DNA of 64,000 nucleotides from Pseudomonadota bacterium (GCA_021851785.1 JAJZBV010000009.1:24141-88140), one strand, 5' to 3'; counted from the first letter of the stretch, positions 49,677 to 59,090 are shown. Translations and numbers: made by a program. Notes: generated from the letters alone by a model not told the origin.

Positions 49677-50702
49677 ATGGCGAGGAAATCTTTCCGCCAG
49701 GCGGTGAACGAGGCGATCCGCCAGGAGATGGCGCGTGATCCGCGGGTGATCGTGATGGGCGAGGACATCGCCGGCGGCATGGGCGCGCCCGGCGAGGACG
49801 ATGCCTGGGGCGGCCCGCTCGGCGTGACCAAGGGGCTGATGCCGCAATTCGGGCGCGAGCGCGTGCTCGATACGCCGATCACCGAAAGCGGCTTCATCGG
49901 CGCCGCCGCCGGCGCCGCCCTCACCGGGCTCCGTCCCGTCGCCGATCTCATGTTCGTCGATTTCATGGGGGTGTGCTTCGATCAGATCTTCAATCAGGCG
50001 GCCAAGTTCAAATACATGTTCGGCGGCAAGGCACGCACGCCGCTCGTCATCCGCACCATGTATGGCGCAGGCTTCCGCGCCGCCAGCCAGCACAGCCAGT
50101 GCCTCTATCCGCTGTTCACCCATGTCCCCGGCCTCAAAGTCGTCATCCCGTCCTCGCCCTATGAGGCCAAGGGACTGATGATCGAGGCGATCAGGGACGA
50201 CGATCCGGTGATCTTCTTCGAGCATAAAATGCTCTATGACGTCGAGGACGAGGTGCCGGACGAGCCCTATACCCTCCCCTTCGGCGAGGCGAACCTCACC
50301 CGCGAGGGCGATGACGCCACCATCGTCGCCTTTGGCCGGATGGTGATGCTCGCCAACGAAGCCGCCGATCAGCTTGGCGCGCAGGGAATTTCCTGCACCG
50401 TGATCGACCCCCGCACCACCTCGCCTTTGGATATCGAGACCATCCTCGAGGAGGTGCGCGCGACCGGCCGGCTGGTGGTGGTCGACGAGGCGAGCCCCCG
50501 CTGCAACATGGCGAGCGACATTGCCGCCCAGGTCGCCGAGCGGGCGTTCGAGGCGCTCAAGGCGCCGATCCGCAGGGTTTCGCCGCCGCATACGCCGGTG
50601 CCGTTTTCGCCGGCGCTGGAGGATCTCTACCTTCCCGACGTCGAGAAGATCATTTCGGCGGTGCGCGCGGTGATGGCGGCCGGCGGGCGCAAGGCGGCCT
50701 GA
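49677..50702 (+). CDS. acoB: acetoin/pyruvate dehydrogenase E1 component, beta subunit
   Basis: A 341-residue transketolase-type beta subunit. SFRQAVNEAIRQEMARDPRV, GEDIAGGMGAPG, TPITESGFIGAAAGAALTGL and DPRTTSPLDIETILEEVRAT are hallmark blocks, and the EH in FFEHKMLYD is conserved. It forms the alpha2beta2 E1 with the preceding gene. The ATG at 49677 follows AGGGAGCG just after the 17-bp triplication. It is two bases from acoC. Confidence 0.9.
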   Translation: MARKSFRQAVNEAIRQEMARDPRVIVMGEDIAGGMGAPGEDDAWGGPLGVTKGLMPQFGRERVLDTPITESGFIGAAAGAALTGLRPVADLMFVDFMGVCFDQIFNQAAKFKYMFGGKARTPLVIRTMYGAGFRAASQHSQCLYPLFTHVPGLKVVIPSSPYEAKGLMIEAIRDDDPVIFFEHKMLYDVEDEVPDEPYTLPFGEANLTREGDDATIVAFGRMVMLANEAADQLGAQGISCTVIDPRTTSPLDIETILEEVRATGRLVVVDEASPRCNMASDIAAQVAERAFEALKAPIRRVSPPHTPVPFSPALEDLYLPDVEKIISAVRAVMAAGGRKAA

Positions 50703-50704
50703 GC

Positions 50705-51805
50705 ATGGCCGGATTGCGCGCCCTGGTGATGCCCAAGATGGGTCTCGCCATGACCGAAGGCATGGTCGCCGCCTGGCGGAAGGCCCCTGGCGAGCCGGTC
50801 GCGGCGGGCGAGGAAGTCGCCGATATCGAGACCAGCAAGATCACCGCGGGTTACGAAAGCCCCGCCGCCGGCTCGCTTCGCCGCCAGGTGGTGAAACCCG
50901 GCGTGATGGTGCCGGTCGGCACGCTGATCGGCGTGATCGCTGACGGCACCGCCGATGACGCCGAGATCGATGCCTTCATCGCCGCCCAGCACGCGGCGTT
51001 CGTGCCGGCGGCGGAGGCCGCGTCGGCGCCGGCCCCGGCGCGGGTCGCGACCGAAATCGGGCCGATCCAGGTTTTGGAAGCGGGGCCGGAAGACGCGCCG
51101 CCGCTGGTGCTGATCCATGGGTTTGGCGGCGATCTGAACAATTGGCTGTTTCTGCAACCGCTGCTCGCCGCGCGGTTTCACACCTTCGCGATCGATTTGC
51201 CCGGCCATGGCGGCTCGACCAAAACCCTCCCCGGGGGGAATTTCGCGGCCCTCGCACGGGCCGTCGCCGCCTTCCTCCGCGCGCGCGGCATCGGCCCCGC
51301 GCATCTGGTCGGGCATTCGCTGGGCGGCGCGGTCGCGCTCATGCTCGCGCCGGAATCCCTCTCGCTCTCGCTGATCTCCCCCGCCGGGCTCGGGCCGGAG
51401 ATCAACATGGACTATATCGGCGGCTTCATCGCCGCGCGCCGGGCGCGTGAGATGCAGGCGGTGCTCGCGATGCTGTTCGCCGATCCGGCGCTGATCGGGC
51501 GCGACATGGTGGAGGGGGTGCTGCGCTATAAGCGGCTCGACGGGGTGGCCGCGGCGTTGCAGGCGATCGCCGCGGCGAATTTCGCCAATGGTCGGCAGAA
51601 CACGTCGCTCCGCGCGACGCTGGCGGCGATCCGCGTGCCGACGCTGGTCGCCTGGGGCGAGGCGGATCGCATCATCCCCGCCGCCCACGCCGATGCGCTG
51701 TCGCCATCGGTGCGCGTCGTCCGCTTCCCCGAAACCGGCCACATGGCGCACATGGAACGCGCCGCCGATCTTGCCCGGCACATCATCGGAATCGCCGATG
51801 CATAG
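50705..51805 (+). CDS. acoC: acetoin dehydrogenase E2-like subunit: lipoyl domain plus alpha/beta hydrolase
   Basis: A 366-residue protein. The N-terminal lipoyl domain (about 4-80) has lipoylation site Lys45 in DIETSKITAGY. The C-terminal half (about 115-365) is an alpha/beta-hydrolase domain with VLIHGFGGDLNNW, nucleophile Ser205 in GHSLGG, Asp in WGEADRI and His in ETGHMAHME. The acyltransferase HxxxDG domain of ordinary E2 proteins is absent, as in other acetoin-system AcoC proteins. E3 must come from a shared lipoamide dehydrogenase. Confidence 0.88.
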   Translation: MAGLRALVMPKMGLAMTEGMVAAWRKAPGEPVAAGEEVADIETSKITAGYESPAAGSLRRQVVKPGVMVPVGTLIGVIADGTADDAEIDAFIAAQHAAFVPAAEAASAPAPARVATEIGPIQVLEAGPEDAPPLVLIHGFGGDLNNWLFLQPLLAARFHTFAIDLPGHGGSTKTLPGGNFAALARAVAAFLRARGIGPAHLVGHSLGGAVALMLAPESLSLSLISPAGLGPEINMDYIGGFIAARRAREMQAVLAMLFADPALIGRDMVEGVLRYKRLDGVAAALQAIAAANFANGRQNTSLRATLAAIRVPTLVAWGEADRIIPAAHADALSPSVRVVRFPETGHMAHMERAADLARHIIGIADA

Positions 51806-51906
51806 AAAAACCTCCGCGCGAGACGTTGCGTTATCCGGCGGATTTCCTGGATCGGCCAGCGATGCCCCCCGACCGGGGTTGAAAAGATACCCCCGACCGT
51901 GGCGGC

Positions 51907-52488
51907 TCAGATTTCCCGCGTCGCCCCGGGCTGCCAGGGCACGTCACGGTCGGGGGCGTTGAAGCGCCGGGAGAGCACGAAAAGCAGGTCGGAGAGGCGG
52001 TTGAGATAGGGAATCAGCGCCGGGTTGAGGGCGTCGGCGGCGGCGAGATGCACGGTGTCGCGCTCGGCGCGCCGGACGATGGTGCGGGCGAGATGGGCGT
52101 AGGCCGCGGCTTCGCTGCCGCCGGGCAGGACGAAGCTCCGGAGCGGCGCGAGGCCGGCATTGAGCACCGCGATTTCCGCCTCCAGCCGCGCGACCTGCGC
52201 CACGGCGAGGCGCAGGCGCGCCTTTCTCCCCGTTTGCTCGCCTTCCGTTTGCTTGGGGGTCGCGAGATCGGCGCCGAGATCGAAGAGGTCGTTCTGGATG
52301 CGCCCGAGCAGGGCGTCGATCTCGGTCATCGTCCTGGTGTGGAGGCGGAGCATGCCGAGCACGGCATTGGCCTCGTCGACGGCACCGATCGCGACGATAC
52401 GAGCGGCGTCCTTCGGAAGCCGCGTGCCGTCCCCGAGCGAGGTCTCCCCGCCATCGCCGCCGCGCGTCGTGACCCGGTCTATTCTCAC
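51907..52488 (-). CDS. cob(I)alamin adenosyltransferase, PduO type
   Basis: A 193-residue ATP:corrinoid adenosyltransferase. TRGGDGGETSLGDGTRLPKD near the N terminus is the ATP-binding signature. Further blocks are AIGAVDEANAVLGMLR, QNDLFDLGADLATP, SFVLPGGSEAAAYAHLARTI, then VRRAER and LNRLSDLLFVLSR. A GTG start at 52488 places the signature at residues 6-25. Upstream frame to 52545 runs into a palindromic repeat element and is rejected. It makes adenosylcobalamin. Confidence 0.9.
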   Translation of the reverse strand: MRIDRVTTRGGDGGETSLGDGTRLPKDAARIVAIGAVDEANAVLGMLRLHTRTMTEIDALLGRIQNDLFDLGADLATPKQTEGEQTGRKARLRLAVAQVARLEAEIAVLNAGLAPLRSFVLPGGSEAAAYAHLARTIVRRAERDTVHLAAADALNPALIPYLNRLSDLLFVLSRRFNAPDRDVPWQPGATREI

Positions 52489-52510
52489 CTTCGTTCCGAT
52501 TCCGTCCTGG

Positions 52511-52629
52511 TCTAGAGCAGGATGCCTTCCGATAGGCGCAGGCACCTGCTCTAGTCATTTGTTTGATCACGTGATTCAGACCTACGGCGATTCCGCCTTC
52601 GGTGATCACGCTCTAGCAGGCTGCTAGAC
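52511..52629. repeat. palindromic RPE/MITE-like element ending in the sufA-type gene stop codon
   Basis: Three dyads are packed in about 119 bases. CTAGAGCAGG (52512-52521) pairs with CCTGCTCTAG (52545-52554). TGATCAC (52564-52570) pairs with GTGATCA (52602-52608). TCTAGCAG (52612-52619) pairs with CTGCTAGA (52621-52628). Similar ends occur at 59119-59134 and 60267-60275. The layout resembles intergenic palindromic elements of alphaproteobacteria. The TAG stop of the downstream-oriented iron-sulfur gene lies inside the last dyad. Confidence 0.75.
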
Positions 52630-52998
52630 GTGAAAACTCTCGCCGCAGCCGCAGCGGCCTTTTTCGTTCGGATTGATGAAAGTGAACCCGGATTCGAGCG
52701 CGGCTTCGCGATAATCCATGGTCGTGCCGATGAGAAACAGTGTCGCCCCGCGGTCGAGCAGCACCGTGACATCCTCGGCGGTGATGACCTCATCGCCAGG
52801 GCTCGCCGCCGCCACCCAGCTCATCTGGTAGGTAAGGCCGGAACACCCCTTGGTGCCGACCGAAACGCGGAGCAGCCGGCCTTGCTCGGCACCGGCATAA
52901 AGCTGGCGCAGGCGCGCGATCGCCGCTTCACTCAAGCTGAGCAAAGACGGCAGCTTGCGGCGTTGGGTGGCGGCCGGGGAGTGGAGCGTCATCGTCAT
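52624..52998 (-). CDS. HesB/IscA-family iron-sulfur assembly protein (SufA/ErpA type)
   Basis: A 124-residue A-type carrier that accepts clusters from SufBCD and passes them to targets. The three conserved cysteines are in GTKGCSGLTYQM and the C-terminal GRCGCGESFHV. It is the last gene of the suf operon. The ATG at 52998 follows GGAGGG at 8 bases. The longer frame to 53082 overlaps sufT. Its stop codon is supplied by the palindromic repeat element. Confidence 0.9.
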   Translation of the reverse strand: MTMTLHSPAATQRRKLPSLLSLSEAAIARLRQLYAGAEQGRLLRVSVGTKGCSGLTYQMSWVAAASPGDEVITAEDVTVLLDRGATLFLIGTTMDYREAALESGFTFINPNEKGRCGCGESFHV

Positions 52999-53015
52999 CG
53001 TATCATCCCTCCGTG

Positions 53016-53411
53016 TCAAAACATATTCAGCGCGAGCCGGGCTTCCTCGCTCATCCGGCTCGGCTCCCAAGGCGGATCCCAAACCGTTTCCACCACCACC
53101 TCCCGCACGCCGGGGAGTGCTGCCACCGCTTCCTCGACCTGGACGGGCAGTTCCTGCGCGCTCGGGCAGGCCGGGGCGGTCAGCGTCATCTCGATCTTGA
53201 CGGCGCCGTCACCGCCGATCTCGATCGCGTAGATCAGGCCGAGTTCGTAGATATTCACCGGGATCTCGGGATCATAGACGGTGGCGATGGCGGCGATCAC
53301 GGCGTCCTCGCCGGGCGGCGGCGTGGTTTCGCCGCCGGGCGTCCAGGTGCCGTGCGCGGCACGCTCGCGAGCGGCATGATCGGTGTGATGATCGGTGTGA
53401 TGGTCATTCAC
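53016..53411 (-). CDS. sufT: SUF-system protein SufT (MIP18/DUF59 family)
   Basis: A 131-residue MIP18-like protein implicated in Fe-S cluster maturation or delivery. The domain (about 35-125) carries VYDPEIPVNIYELGLIYAIE, KIEMTLTAPACPSAQELP with the conserved cysteine, and VWDPPWEPSRMSEEAR. The N terminus has three His-Thr/His-Asp pairs (NDHHTDHHTDH), a potential metal-binding stretch. It overlaps sufU by eight bases. Confidence 0.92.
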   Translation of the reverse strand: MNDHHTDHHTDHAARERAAHGTWTPGGETTPPPGEDAVIAAIATVYDPEIPVNIYELGLIYAIEIGGDGAVKIEMTLTAPACPSAQELPVQVEEAVAALPGVREVVVETVWDPPWEPSRMSEEARLALNMF

Positions 53412-53868
53412 TGGTGGCGTTCTCCGTGCCGGCGAGAGCGGCGAGCAGCGCGTGCCAGGGCAAGGTCGCGCATTTCACCCTGGACGGAAATTCATGCACC
53501 CCGGCGAGCGGCAGAAGCCGCGCGAGACGCTCGGCGAGCGGGGCATCGAGGGCGGGGGCCGCGCCGGTCTTCGCCAAGGTCTGCAAGGCGCCGGCAAGGG
53601 CGCGGGCCGCGTCGGCGTCGAGCCCGGCGACGACCTCCGCCATCAGATCGGCCGAGGCGATGCTGATGGCACAGCCCTTCGCCTCGAAACCGGCGCGCGC
53701 GATATGGCCATCGGGCGTGTATTGCAGCCACAGCGCGATGCGGTCGCCACACAGCGGATTATCGCCGCGCGCGGTCGCGTCATAGGCGGCGAGTTTCGCG
53801 CCATGGCGGGGCTTGCGGCCATGGTCGAGAATGACTTCCTGATAGAGATCGCGCAGATCCTCGAACAT
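53404..53868 (-). CDS. sufU: SufU-type Fe-S scaffold/sulfur-acceptor protein
   Basis: A 154-residue IscU-like protein. MFEDLRDLYQEVILDHGRKP is the family start, and the three conserved cysteines lie in DNPLCGDRI, AKGCAIS and VKCATLPWHAL. SufU accepts persulfide sulfur from SufS. The insertion between the second and third cysteines is typical of SufU rather than IscU. The ATG overlaps the sufS stop (TGATG). Confidence 0.92.
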   Translation of the reverse strand: MFEDLRDLYQEVILDHGRKPRHGAKLAAYDATARGDNPLCGDRIALWLQYTPDGHIARAGFEAKGCAISIASADLMAEVVAGLDADAARALAGALQTLAKTGAAPALDAPLAERLARLLPLAGVHEFPSRVKCATLPWHALLAALAGTENATSE

Positions 53869-55112
53869 CAGGCGAAAAACTCCGAAACGCGCAACAGCCC
53901 CTCGGCCAGCGCATCGATTTCCGCGAGCGTCGTGTAAAGCGCGAAACTCGCCCGCGCCGTGCTTTCGACACCCAAACGATGCATCAGCGGCTCGGCGCAA
54001 TGGTGCCCGGCGCGCACCGCGATCCCCTGACGATCGAGGAGAGTCGCGACATCATGCGGATGCGCGCCATCGAGGGTGAAGCTCACGACCCCGCCGCGAT
54101 CCTGCGCGCGCCCGAAAATCGTGAGCCCCGGGATCGCGGCGAGCCGTGAGAGCGCATGATCGGTGAGCGCCGCCTCATGCGCCGCGATCGCCGGATAGCC
54201 GATCGCCTCGACATAGGCGATCGCCGCGGCAAGCCCGATCGCTTCCAGGATCGGCGGCGTTCCGGCCTCGAATTTATGCGGAACCTGCGCCCATTCCGAG
54301 CGCGCGAAACTGACCGAGGAGATCATGTCGCCGCCGCCGAGGAAAGGCGGCATGCGCTCGAGCAGCTCGCGCCGCGCCCAAAGCGCGCCGATGCCGGTCG
54401 GGCCATAGAGCTTATGGCCGGTGAAGACGTAGAAATCGCAGCCGATGTCCTCTACATCGACGGCGCGATGGACGATCGCTTGCGAGCCATCGAGCAACAG
54501 TTTCGCGCCATGGTCATGGGCGAGGCGGGCGAGACGCGCCGCCGGCGTGTAGGTGCCGAGCACGTTCGACATATGGGTGAGCGCGACCAGCCCGACCTTG
54601 CCGTCCGCGAGTTGCCGCGCCAACGCTTCGAGATCGAGTTCGCCGGCATCGGTGATCGGCGCAACCCGGAGTTCGATGCCATGCGCATCGCGCAGCATCT
54701 GCCAGGGGACGATGTTGGAATGATGCTCCATCTCCGAGATCACCACCGCCTGTCCCGGGGCTAGCACGCCGCGGCCATAGCTGTGGGCGACGAGATTGAT
54801 CGCCTCGGTGCTGTTGCGGGTGAAAACGATTTCGTGGCGATCGGGCGCGCCGAGCAGGCGGGCGACGGCATCGCGCGCGCCTTCATAGGCTTCCGTCGTG
54901 CGCTCGCTCATCCAGTGGAGGCCGCGATGGACATTGGCGTATTGCCTCTCCATCGCCGCCGTCATCGCAGCGATCACCGCGCGCGGTTTCTGCGCCGAGG
55001 CGGCGCTGTCGAGAAAGACCAGTTCGCGGCCATGGACTTTTTGCGCGAGGATGGGGAAATCGGCGCGCAGGCGCACGACATCGAAGGGTGCGGGATCATG
55101 ACCGGCGTTCAT
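53868..55112 (-). CDS. sufS: cysteine desulfurase SufS
   Basis: A 414-residue group II PLP-dependent cysteine desulfurase. The PLP lysine is in FTGHKLYGPTGIG and the catalytic cysteine in RAGHHCAEPLM. FLDSAASAQKP and EMEHHSNIVPW are hallmark blocks. It mobilizes sulfur for the SUF machinery. The ATG at 55112 overlaps the sufD stop (ATGA). The in-frame ATG at 55127 is less likely. Confidence 0.95.
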   Translation of the reverse strand: MNAGHDPAPFDVVRLRADFPILAQKVHGRELVFLDSAASAQKPRAVIAAMTAAMERQYANVHRGLHWMSERTTEAYEGARDAVARLLGAPDRHEIVFTRNSTEAINLVAHSYGRGVLAPGQAVVISEMEHHSNIVPWQMLRDAHGIELRVAPITDAGELDLEALARQLADGKVGLVALTHMSNVLGTYTPAARLARLAHDHGAKLLLDGSQAIVHRAVDVEDIGCDFYVFTGHKLYGPTGIGALWARRELLERMPPFLGGGDMISSVSFARSEWAQVPHKFEAGTPPILEAIGLAAAIAYVEAIGYPAIAAHEAALTDHALSRLAAIPGLTIFGRAQDRGGVVSFTLDGAHPHDVATLLDRQGIAVRAGHHCAEPLMHRLGVESTARASFALYTTLAEIDALAEGLLRVSEFFA

Positions 55113-56263
55113 CGCGCCCCCTCCCACCAGGCATCGATCGCGCGCACCAGCAAAGTGCGCGCGGCGTCATCGGAAACCGCCTCGATCGCTTCGGCGAGAA
55201 ACGCGCGCACCAGCATCGCCCGCGCGGCGGCCTCGGGAATGCCACGCGCGCGGAGATAAAAAAGCTGCTCAGGATCGAGCGCGCCGATGGTCGCGCCATG
55301 GCTGCATTTGACGTCGTCGGCGAAAATCTCCAGCTCCGGCTTGCAATCGATTTCCGCGTCCGGCGACAGCAACAACGCCTGGCTCATCTGATAGCCATCG
55401 GTTTTTTGCGCGGCGCGCGCGACTTCGATACGTCCCTGAAACACCGCGCGAGCATGGCCGTCGACGACGTTTTTCACCGTCTGGCGTGAGGCGCAGCCGG
55501 GCGCGTCATGGGCGACGACACTGGTGATATCGCCGTGCTGGGTGCCGCGCAGCAATTGCACCGCGGCGAGATGGGCGATGGCGCCGGCGCCGCCGAGCCG
55601 GGCATGGGTTTCGCTCCGCGCAAGCCGCGCGCCGAGGCCAAGGGTGAAGGCGTCATAGCGCGCCCCGGCGAGAAGATCGACGAAGATGGTCGCGGTATGA
55701 AAACTCTCGCGGTCCTCGGCCTGGATGCGGACATGGCGCAAGGTGGCACCCGGCGCGAGCACGATTTCGACGACCGGGTTCTGCCAATAGACGCCGCGGC
55801 CGCCGGCGTACTCGATCAGGGTGAGCGTCGCCCCTTGCGCGAGCGCGATGCGATGGCGGGGATGGACGAAAACCGGTGCCGCGTCCTCGGCGATGGTGAG
55901 ATGCACCAGCGCCAGCGTCCCGGCATCATGGCCCGCGGGCACATGGATCGCCGCGCCGTCCTGGGCGAACTGGGTATTGAGGGCGGCGAGAGGTGCTGGC
56001 GCGAAGCGCGCGGGATCACCCTCGGTCGCGAGATCCGCGACCATGTCCGCCGGCGGTGGCACCGACAGCGACGCCGCGCGCCGGCCATTGACGAAGACGA
56101 GGCGCGGGCCAGGGAGAGGCGGGAGATCGGCCGCGAGCGCGGCGGTATCGACGATTTCCGGTGCCGGCGCCGGGGCGAGGGCGGCGAGTGGGCGAAGATC
56201 GGTATATTTCCAGGCCTCGAGCTTGCGGCTCGGGAGCCCCGTTTCCGCGAAAGCGGCACTCAT
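55109..56263 (-). CDS. sufD: Fe-S cluster assembly protein SufD
   Basis: A 384-residue beta-helix protein of the SufBC2D scaffold. It begins with GLPSRKLEAWKYTDLRPL, the usual N-terminal SufD block. VKNVVDGHARAVFQGRI, LLSPDAEIDCKPELEIFADD and VKCSHGATIGALDPEQLFYL form the C-terminal core, with the conserved histidine in KCSHGAT. It overlaps sufC by four bases and sufS by four bases. Confidence 0.95.
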   Translation of the reverse strand: MSAAFAETGLPSRKLEAWKYTDLRPLAALAPAPAPEIVDTAALAADLPPLPGPRLVFVNGRRAASLSVPPPADMVADLATEGDPARFAPAPLAALNTQFAQDGAAIHVPAGHDAGTLALVHLTIAEDAAPVFVHPRHRIALAQGATLTLIEYAGGRGVYWQNPVVEIVLAPGATLRHVRIQAEDRESFHTATIFVDLLAGARYDAFTLGLGARLARSETHARLGGAGAIAHLAAVQLLRGTQHGDITSVVAHDAPGCASRQTVKNVVDGHARAVFQGRIEVARAAQKTDGYQMSQALLLSPDAEIDCKPELEIFADDVKCSHGATIGALDPEQLFYLRARGIPEAAARAMLVRAFLAEAIEAVSDDAARTLLVRAIDAWWEGAR

Positions 56264-57039
56264 GGCGCGGCCATCGCGGCCGTGTCCTCGCTGACCGCCT
56301 CCAGGCCGAGCGCGGCATAGCCGCTTTCCTCGAGCGCCCGCGCAAGCTCCGGCCCGCCGGAGCGGAGAATGCGCCCGCCGGCGAGAACATGCACGCGATC
56401 GGGCACGATGTGATCGAGCAGGCGCTGATAATGGGTGATGACGAGCGCGGAAAACCCCGGCCCGCGCAACGCATTGACGCCCCCCGCGACGATTTTCAGC
56501 GCATCGATGTCGAGCCCGGAATCGGTCTCGTCGAGGATCGCGAATTTCGGCTTCAGAATTGCCATCTGCAGCACTTCGTTGCGCTTTTTCTCGCCGCCGG
56601 AGAAGCCGACATTGACGTTGCGCTTGAGCATGTCATCGGCCATCGCGAGATCACGGAGAGCGGCGCGGGCGAGTTTGAGAAACTGCACGGCGTCGAGATC
56701 GCTCTCGCCGCGGGCGCGGCGGGTGGCGTTGAGCGCGGTGCGGAGGAAATTGGCGTTGCCGACGCCGGGCAACTCGACCGGATACTGAAACGCGAGAAAA
56801 AGCCCGGCGGCGGCGCGTTCCTCGGGCGCCAGCGTCAGGAGATCGACGCCGTCGAGCCGCACCTCGCCGCCGGTCACCGCATAGCCCTCGCGCCCGGCGA
56901 GGATATAGGAGAGGGTCGATTTCCCCGATCCGTTCGGGCCCATGATGGCATGCACCTCGCCGGTCGGCACCACGAGATCGATCCCATTGAGGATCGGCTT
57001 GCCGTCGATGCTGGCTGAGAGATCACGAATTTCCAGCAT
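56260..57039 (-). CDS. sufC: Fe-S cluster assembly ATPase SufC
   Basis: A 259-residue ABC-type ATPase that drives SufBCD rearrangement. Walker A is GPNGSGKST, the signature region is NVGFSGGEKKRNEVLQMA and Walker B is AILDETDSGLDIDAL. It starts one base after the sufB stop region and overlaps sufD, in the canonical B-C-D order. Confidence 0.97.
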   Translation of the reverse strand: MLEIRDLSASIDGKPILNGIDLVVPTGEVHAIMGPNGSGKSTLSYILAGREGYAVTGGEVRLDGVDLLTLAPEERAAAGLFLAFQYPVELPGVGNANFLRTALNATRRARGESDLDAVQFLKLARAALRDLAMADDMLKRNVNVGFSGGEKKRNEVLQMAILKPKFAILDETDSGLDIDALKIVAGGVNALRGPGFSALVITHYQRLLDHIVPDRVHVLAGGRILRSGGPELARALEESGYAALGLEAVSEDTAAMAAP

Positions 57040-57040
57040 G

Positions 57041-58531
57041 CTAGCCCACCGAACCTTCGAGACTGACGGCGAGCAGTTTCTGCGCCTCGACGGCGAATTC
57101 CATCGGCAACTCCTTCAAAACGTCCTTGCAGAAGCCATTGACGATCAGATTGACCGCGTCTTCCTGCGAAAGCCCGCGCGCGCGGCAGTAGAAAAGCTGA
57201 TCATCGGCGATTTTCGAGGTGGTTGCCTCGTGCTCCACCCGCGCGCTCGGATTGCGGCTTTCGATATAGGGGACGGTATGGGCGCCGCAGCGATCGCCGA
57301 TCAAAAGACTGTCGCATTGGGTGAAATTCCGCGCCCCATGCGCGCGCGGCATCATGCGCACCAGGCCGCGATAGGTGTTGTTCGACCGCCCGGCGCTGAT
57401 GCCCTTGGCGATGATGGTGCTTTTGGTGTTGGCGCCGAGATGGATCATCTTGGTGCCGGTATCGGCCTGCTGATGATGGTTGGTGACGGCGACGGAATAG
57501 AATTCGCCGACACTGCCTTCGCCCTGGAGAATGCAGGAGGGGTATTTCCAGGTGATCGCCGAGCCGGTTTCGACCTGCGTCCAACTGATCTTGCTGCGCG
57601 CGCCCCGGCAGGCGCCGCGCTTGGTGACGAAATTATAGATCCCGCCGCGCCCTTCCGCGTCGCCCGGATACCAGTTCTGCACCGTGCTGTATTTGATCCG
57701 CGCGTCATCGAGGGCGATCAGTTCGACCACCGCCGCGTGCAGTTGGTTCTCGTCGCGCTGCGGCGCGGTGCAGCCTTCGAGATAGCTCACGCTCGCGCCC
57801 GCTTCGGCGATGATCAGAGTGCGCTCGAATTGTCCGGTATTGCGCGCATTGATGCGGAAATAGGTGGAAAGCTCCATCGGGCAGCGCACGCCCTTGGGGA
57901 CGAAGACGAAGCTGCCATCGGTGAACACCGCGGAATTGAGGGCGGCGAAGAAATTATCCCCTTGCGGCACCACGCTGCCGAGATATTTGCGCACGAGGTC
58001 GGGATGTTCGCGCACCGCCTCGCTGATCGGGCAGAAAATCACCCCGGCCTTGGCCAGCGTCTCGCGGAAGGTGGTGGCGACCGAGACGCTGTCGAACACG
58101 GCGTCGATCGCGACATCGGGCCGCGTCTCCGCCTCGCCAGCGCCCTCGACGCCGGCGAGGATCGCCCGTTCCCGGAGCGGGATGCCGAGCTTCTCGTAGG
58201 TGGCCAGCAATTCCGGATCGACCTCGGCGAGGCTCTTCGGTCCCGGCTTGCGCTTGGGAGCGGCGTAGTAATGCAGCGCCTGGTAATCGATCGGCGGATG
58301 CTTGACCTTGGCCCAATCCGGCTCGCTGGTTTCGCGCCAGGCGGCGAACGCCTTGAGGCGCCAGGCGAGCAGCCATTCCGGCTCTTCCTTCTTGGCCGAG
58401 ATCAGCCGGATGGTGTCCTCGCTCAGGCCCTTCGGCGCGATCTCCATTTCGATCGCGGTCTCGAACCCCCATTTATAGCCGCCTTCGGTCGCGGCCTGGA
58501 TCGGATCGCGCGGTTCGACAAAAGCGGACAT
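57041..58531 (-). CDS. sufB: Fe-S cluster assembly protein SufB
   Basis: A 496-residue scaffold protein on which the nascent 4Fe-4S cluster is built with SufC and SufD. Blocks [80 protein letters not shown] and [20 protein letters not shown] are characteristic, with the cysteine in EGCTAP on the sulfur-transfer path. Its ATG overlaps the regulator's stop (TGATG), so it is translated with it. Confidence 0.97.
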   Translation of the reverse strand: MSAFVEPRDPIQAATEGGYKWGFETAIEMEIAPKGLSEDTIRLISAKKEEPEWLLAWRLKAFAAWRETSEPDWAKVKHPPIDYQALHYYAAPKRKPGPKSLAEVDPELLATYEKLGIPLRERAILAGVEGAGEAETRPDVAIDAVFDSVSVATTFRETLAKAGVIFCPISEAVREHPDLVRKYLGSVVPQGDNFFAALNSAVFTDGSFVFVPKGVRCPMELSTYFRINARNTGQFERTLIIAEAGASVSYLEGCTAPQRDENQLHAAVVELIALDDARIKYSTVQNWYPGDAEGRGGIYNFVTKRGACRGARSKISWTQVETGSAITWKYPSCILQGEGSVGEFYSVAVTNHHQQADTGTKMIHLGANTKSTIIAKGISAGRSNNTYRGLVRMMPRAHGARNFTQCDSLLIGDRCGAHTVPYIESRNPSARVEHEATTSKIADDQLFYCRARGLSQEDAVNLIVNGFCKDVLKELPMEFAVEAQKLLAVSLEGSVG

Positions 58532-59025
58532 CAGAGAGCTTCCTCGATCGTCATCAGCGGGCGCGGCGCGGGATGGGCGGCGCGCGCGGCCTCGGCGCCC
58601 ATCTCGCCCATCATGTCGGCGCCCGCCTTCCCGACCATGTCGGCAAGGGTGATCCCGGCCAGCGCCTCGCGGATCGCCTCATTGACGCGGAGCCACCGCC
58701 CCGACATCGGGCAGCTTCGGCTCTGTTCGCACGCGACCAGGCTGCCGTCCACGCAAGCGGTGAGCGCGATCGGCCCATCGACCGCGGCGATCACCTCGGC
58801 GACCGGCAAGGCGGCGAGCGGGCGCGCCAGCCGGTAGCCGCCACGGGCGCCACGGAGCGAGGTGACGAGGCCGGTCGCGGCGAGGATTTTCAACACCTTG
58901 GCCACCGTCGGCTCGGGCACCGCGGTCGCGCAAGCGATGCCGGGCGCGGTCTGCACCGCCCCTCCCCGCGCCAATTGCACCAGCACCACCACGGCATAAT
59001 CGGTCAGTTTGGAGAGCCGCAGCAT
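58531..59025 (-). CDS. Rrf2-family SUF operon regulator (IscR/SufR-like)
   Basis: A 164-residue winged-helix regulator. It starts [19 protein letters not shown], the typical Rrf2 N terminus. [12 protein letters not shown] is the wing, and three cysteines (Cys91, Cys99, Cys105 in [15 protein letters not shown]) can hold an Fe-S cluster that senses cluster sufficiency. It is the first gene of the suf operon and presumably autoregulates. Dyad sequences just upstream are candidate operators. The ATG at 59025 is chosen by family start. The longer frame reaches 59106. Confidence 0.92.
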   Translation of the reverse strand: MLRLSKLTDYAVVVLVQLARGGAVQTAPGIACATAVPEPTVAKVLKILAATGLVTSLRGARGGYRLARPLAALPVAEVIAAVDGPIALTACVDGSLVACEQSRSCPMSGRWLRVNEAIREALAGITLADMVGKAGADMMGEMGAEAARAAHPAPRPLMTIEEAL

Positions 59026-59045
59026 GATCCATCCCATCACGAAAA

Positions 59046-59090
59046 TATAAGAGGACCGGATAAGTCCTGATACTCGGCAATTGGCGTATC
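59046..59090 (-). promoter_or_regulatory. candidate operator region of the suf operon
   Basis: Two dyads sit 21-65 bases before the regulator ATG. AGGAC (59052-59056) and GTCCT (59064-59068) on the minus strand form a GACT-N5-GGTC-like core reminiscent of the IscR type 1 centre. GATAC (59069-59073) and GTATC (59086-59090) flank an inner CAATTG. A -35-like TTGACG lies further upstream (59106-59101). Assignment to the adjacent Rrf2 protein is an inference. Confidence 0.45.

Noticed and set aside
56942..58837. 631-codon plus-strand open frame opposite sufB/sufC
   Set aside because: sufB, sufC and the regulator are unmistakable on the minus strand; this is a GC-rich mirror frame.
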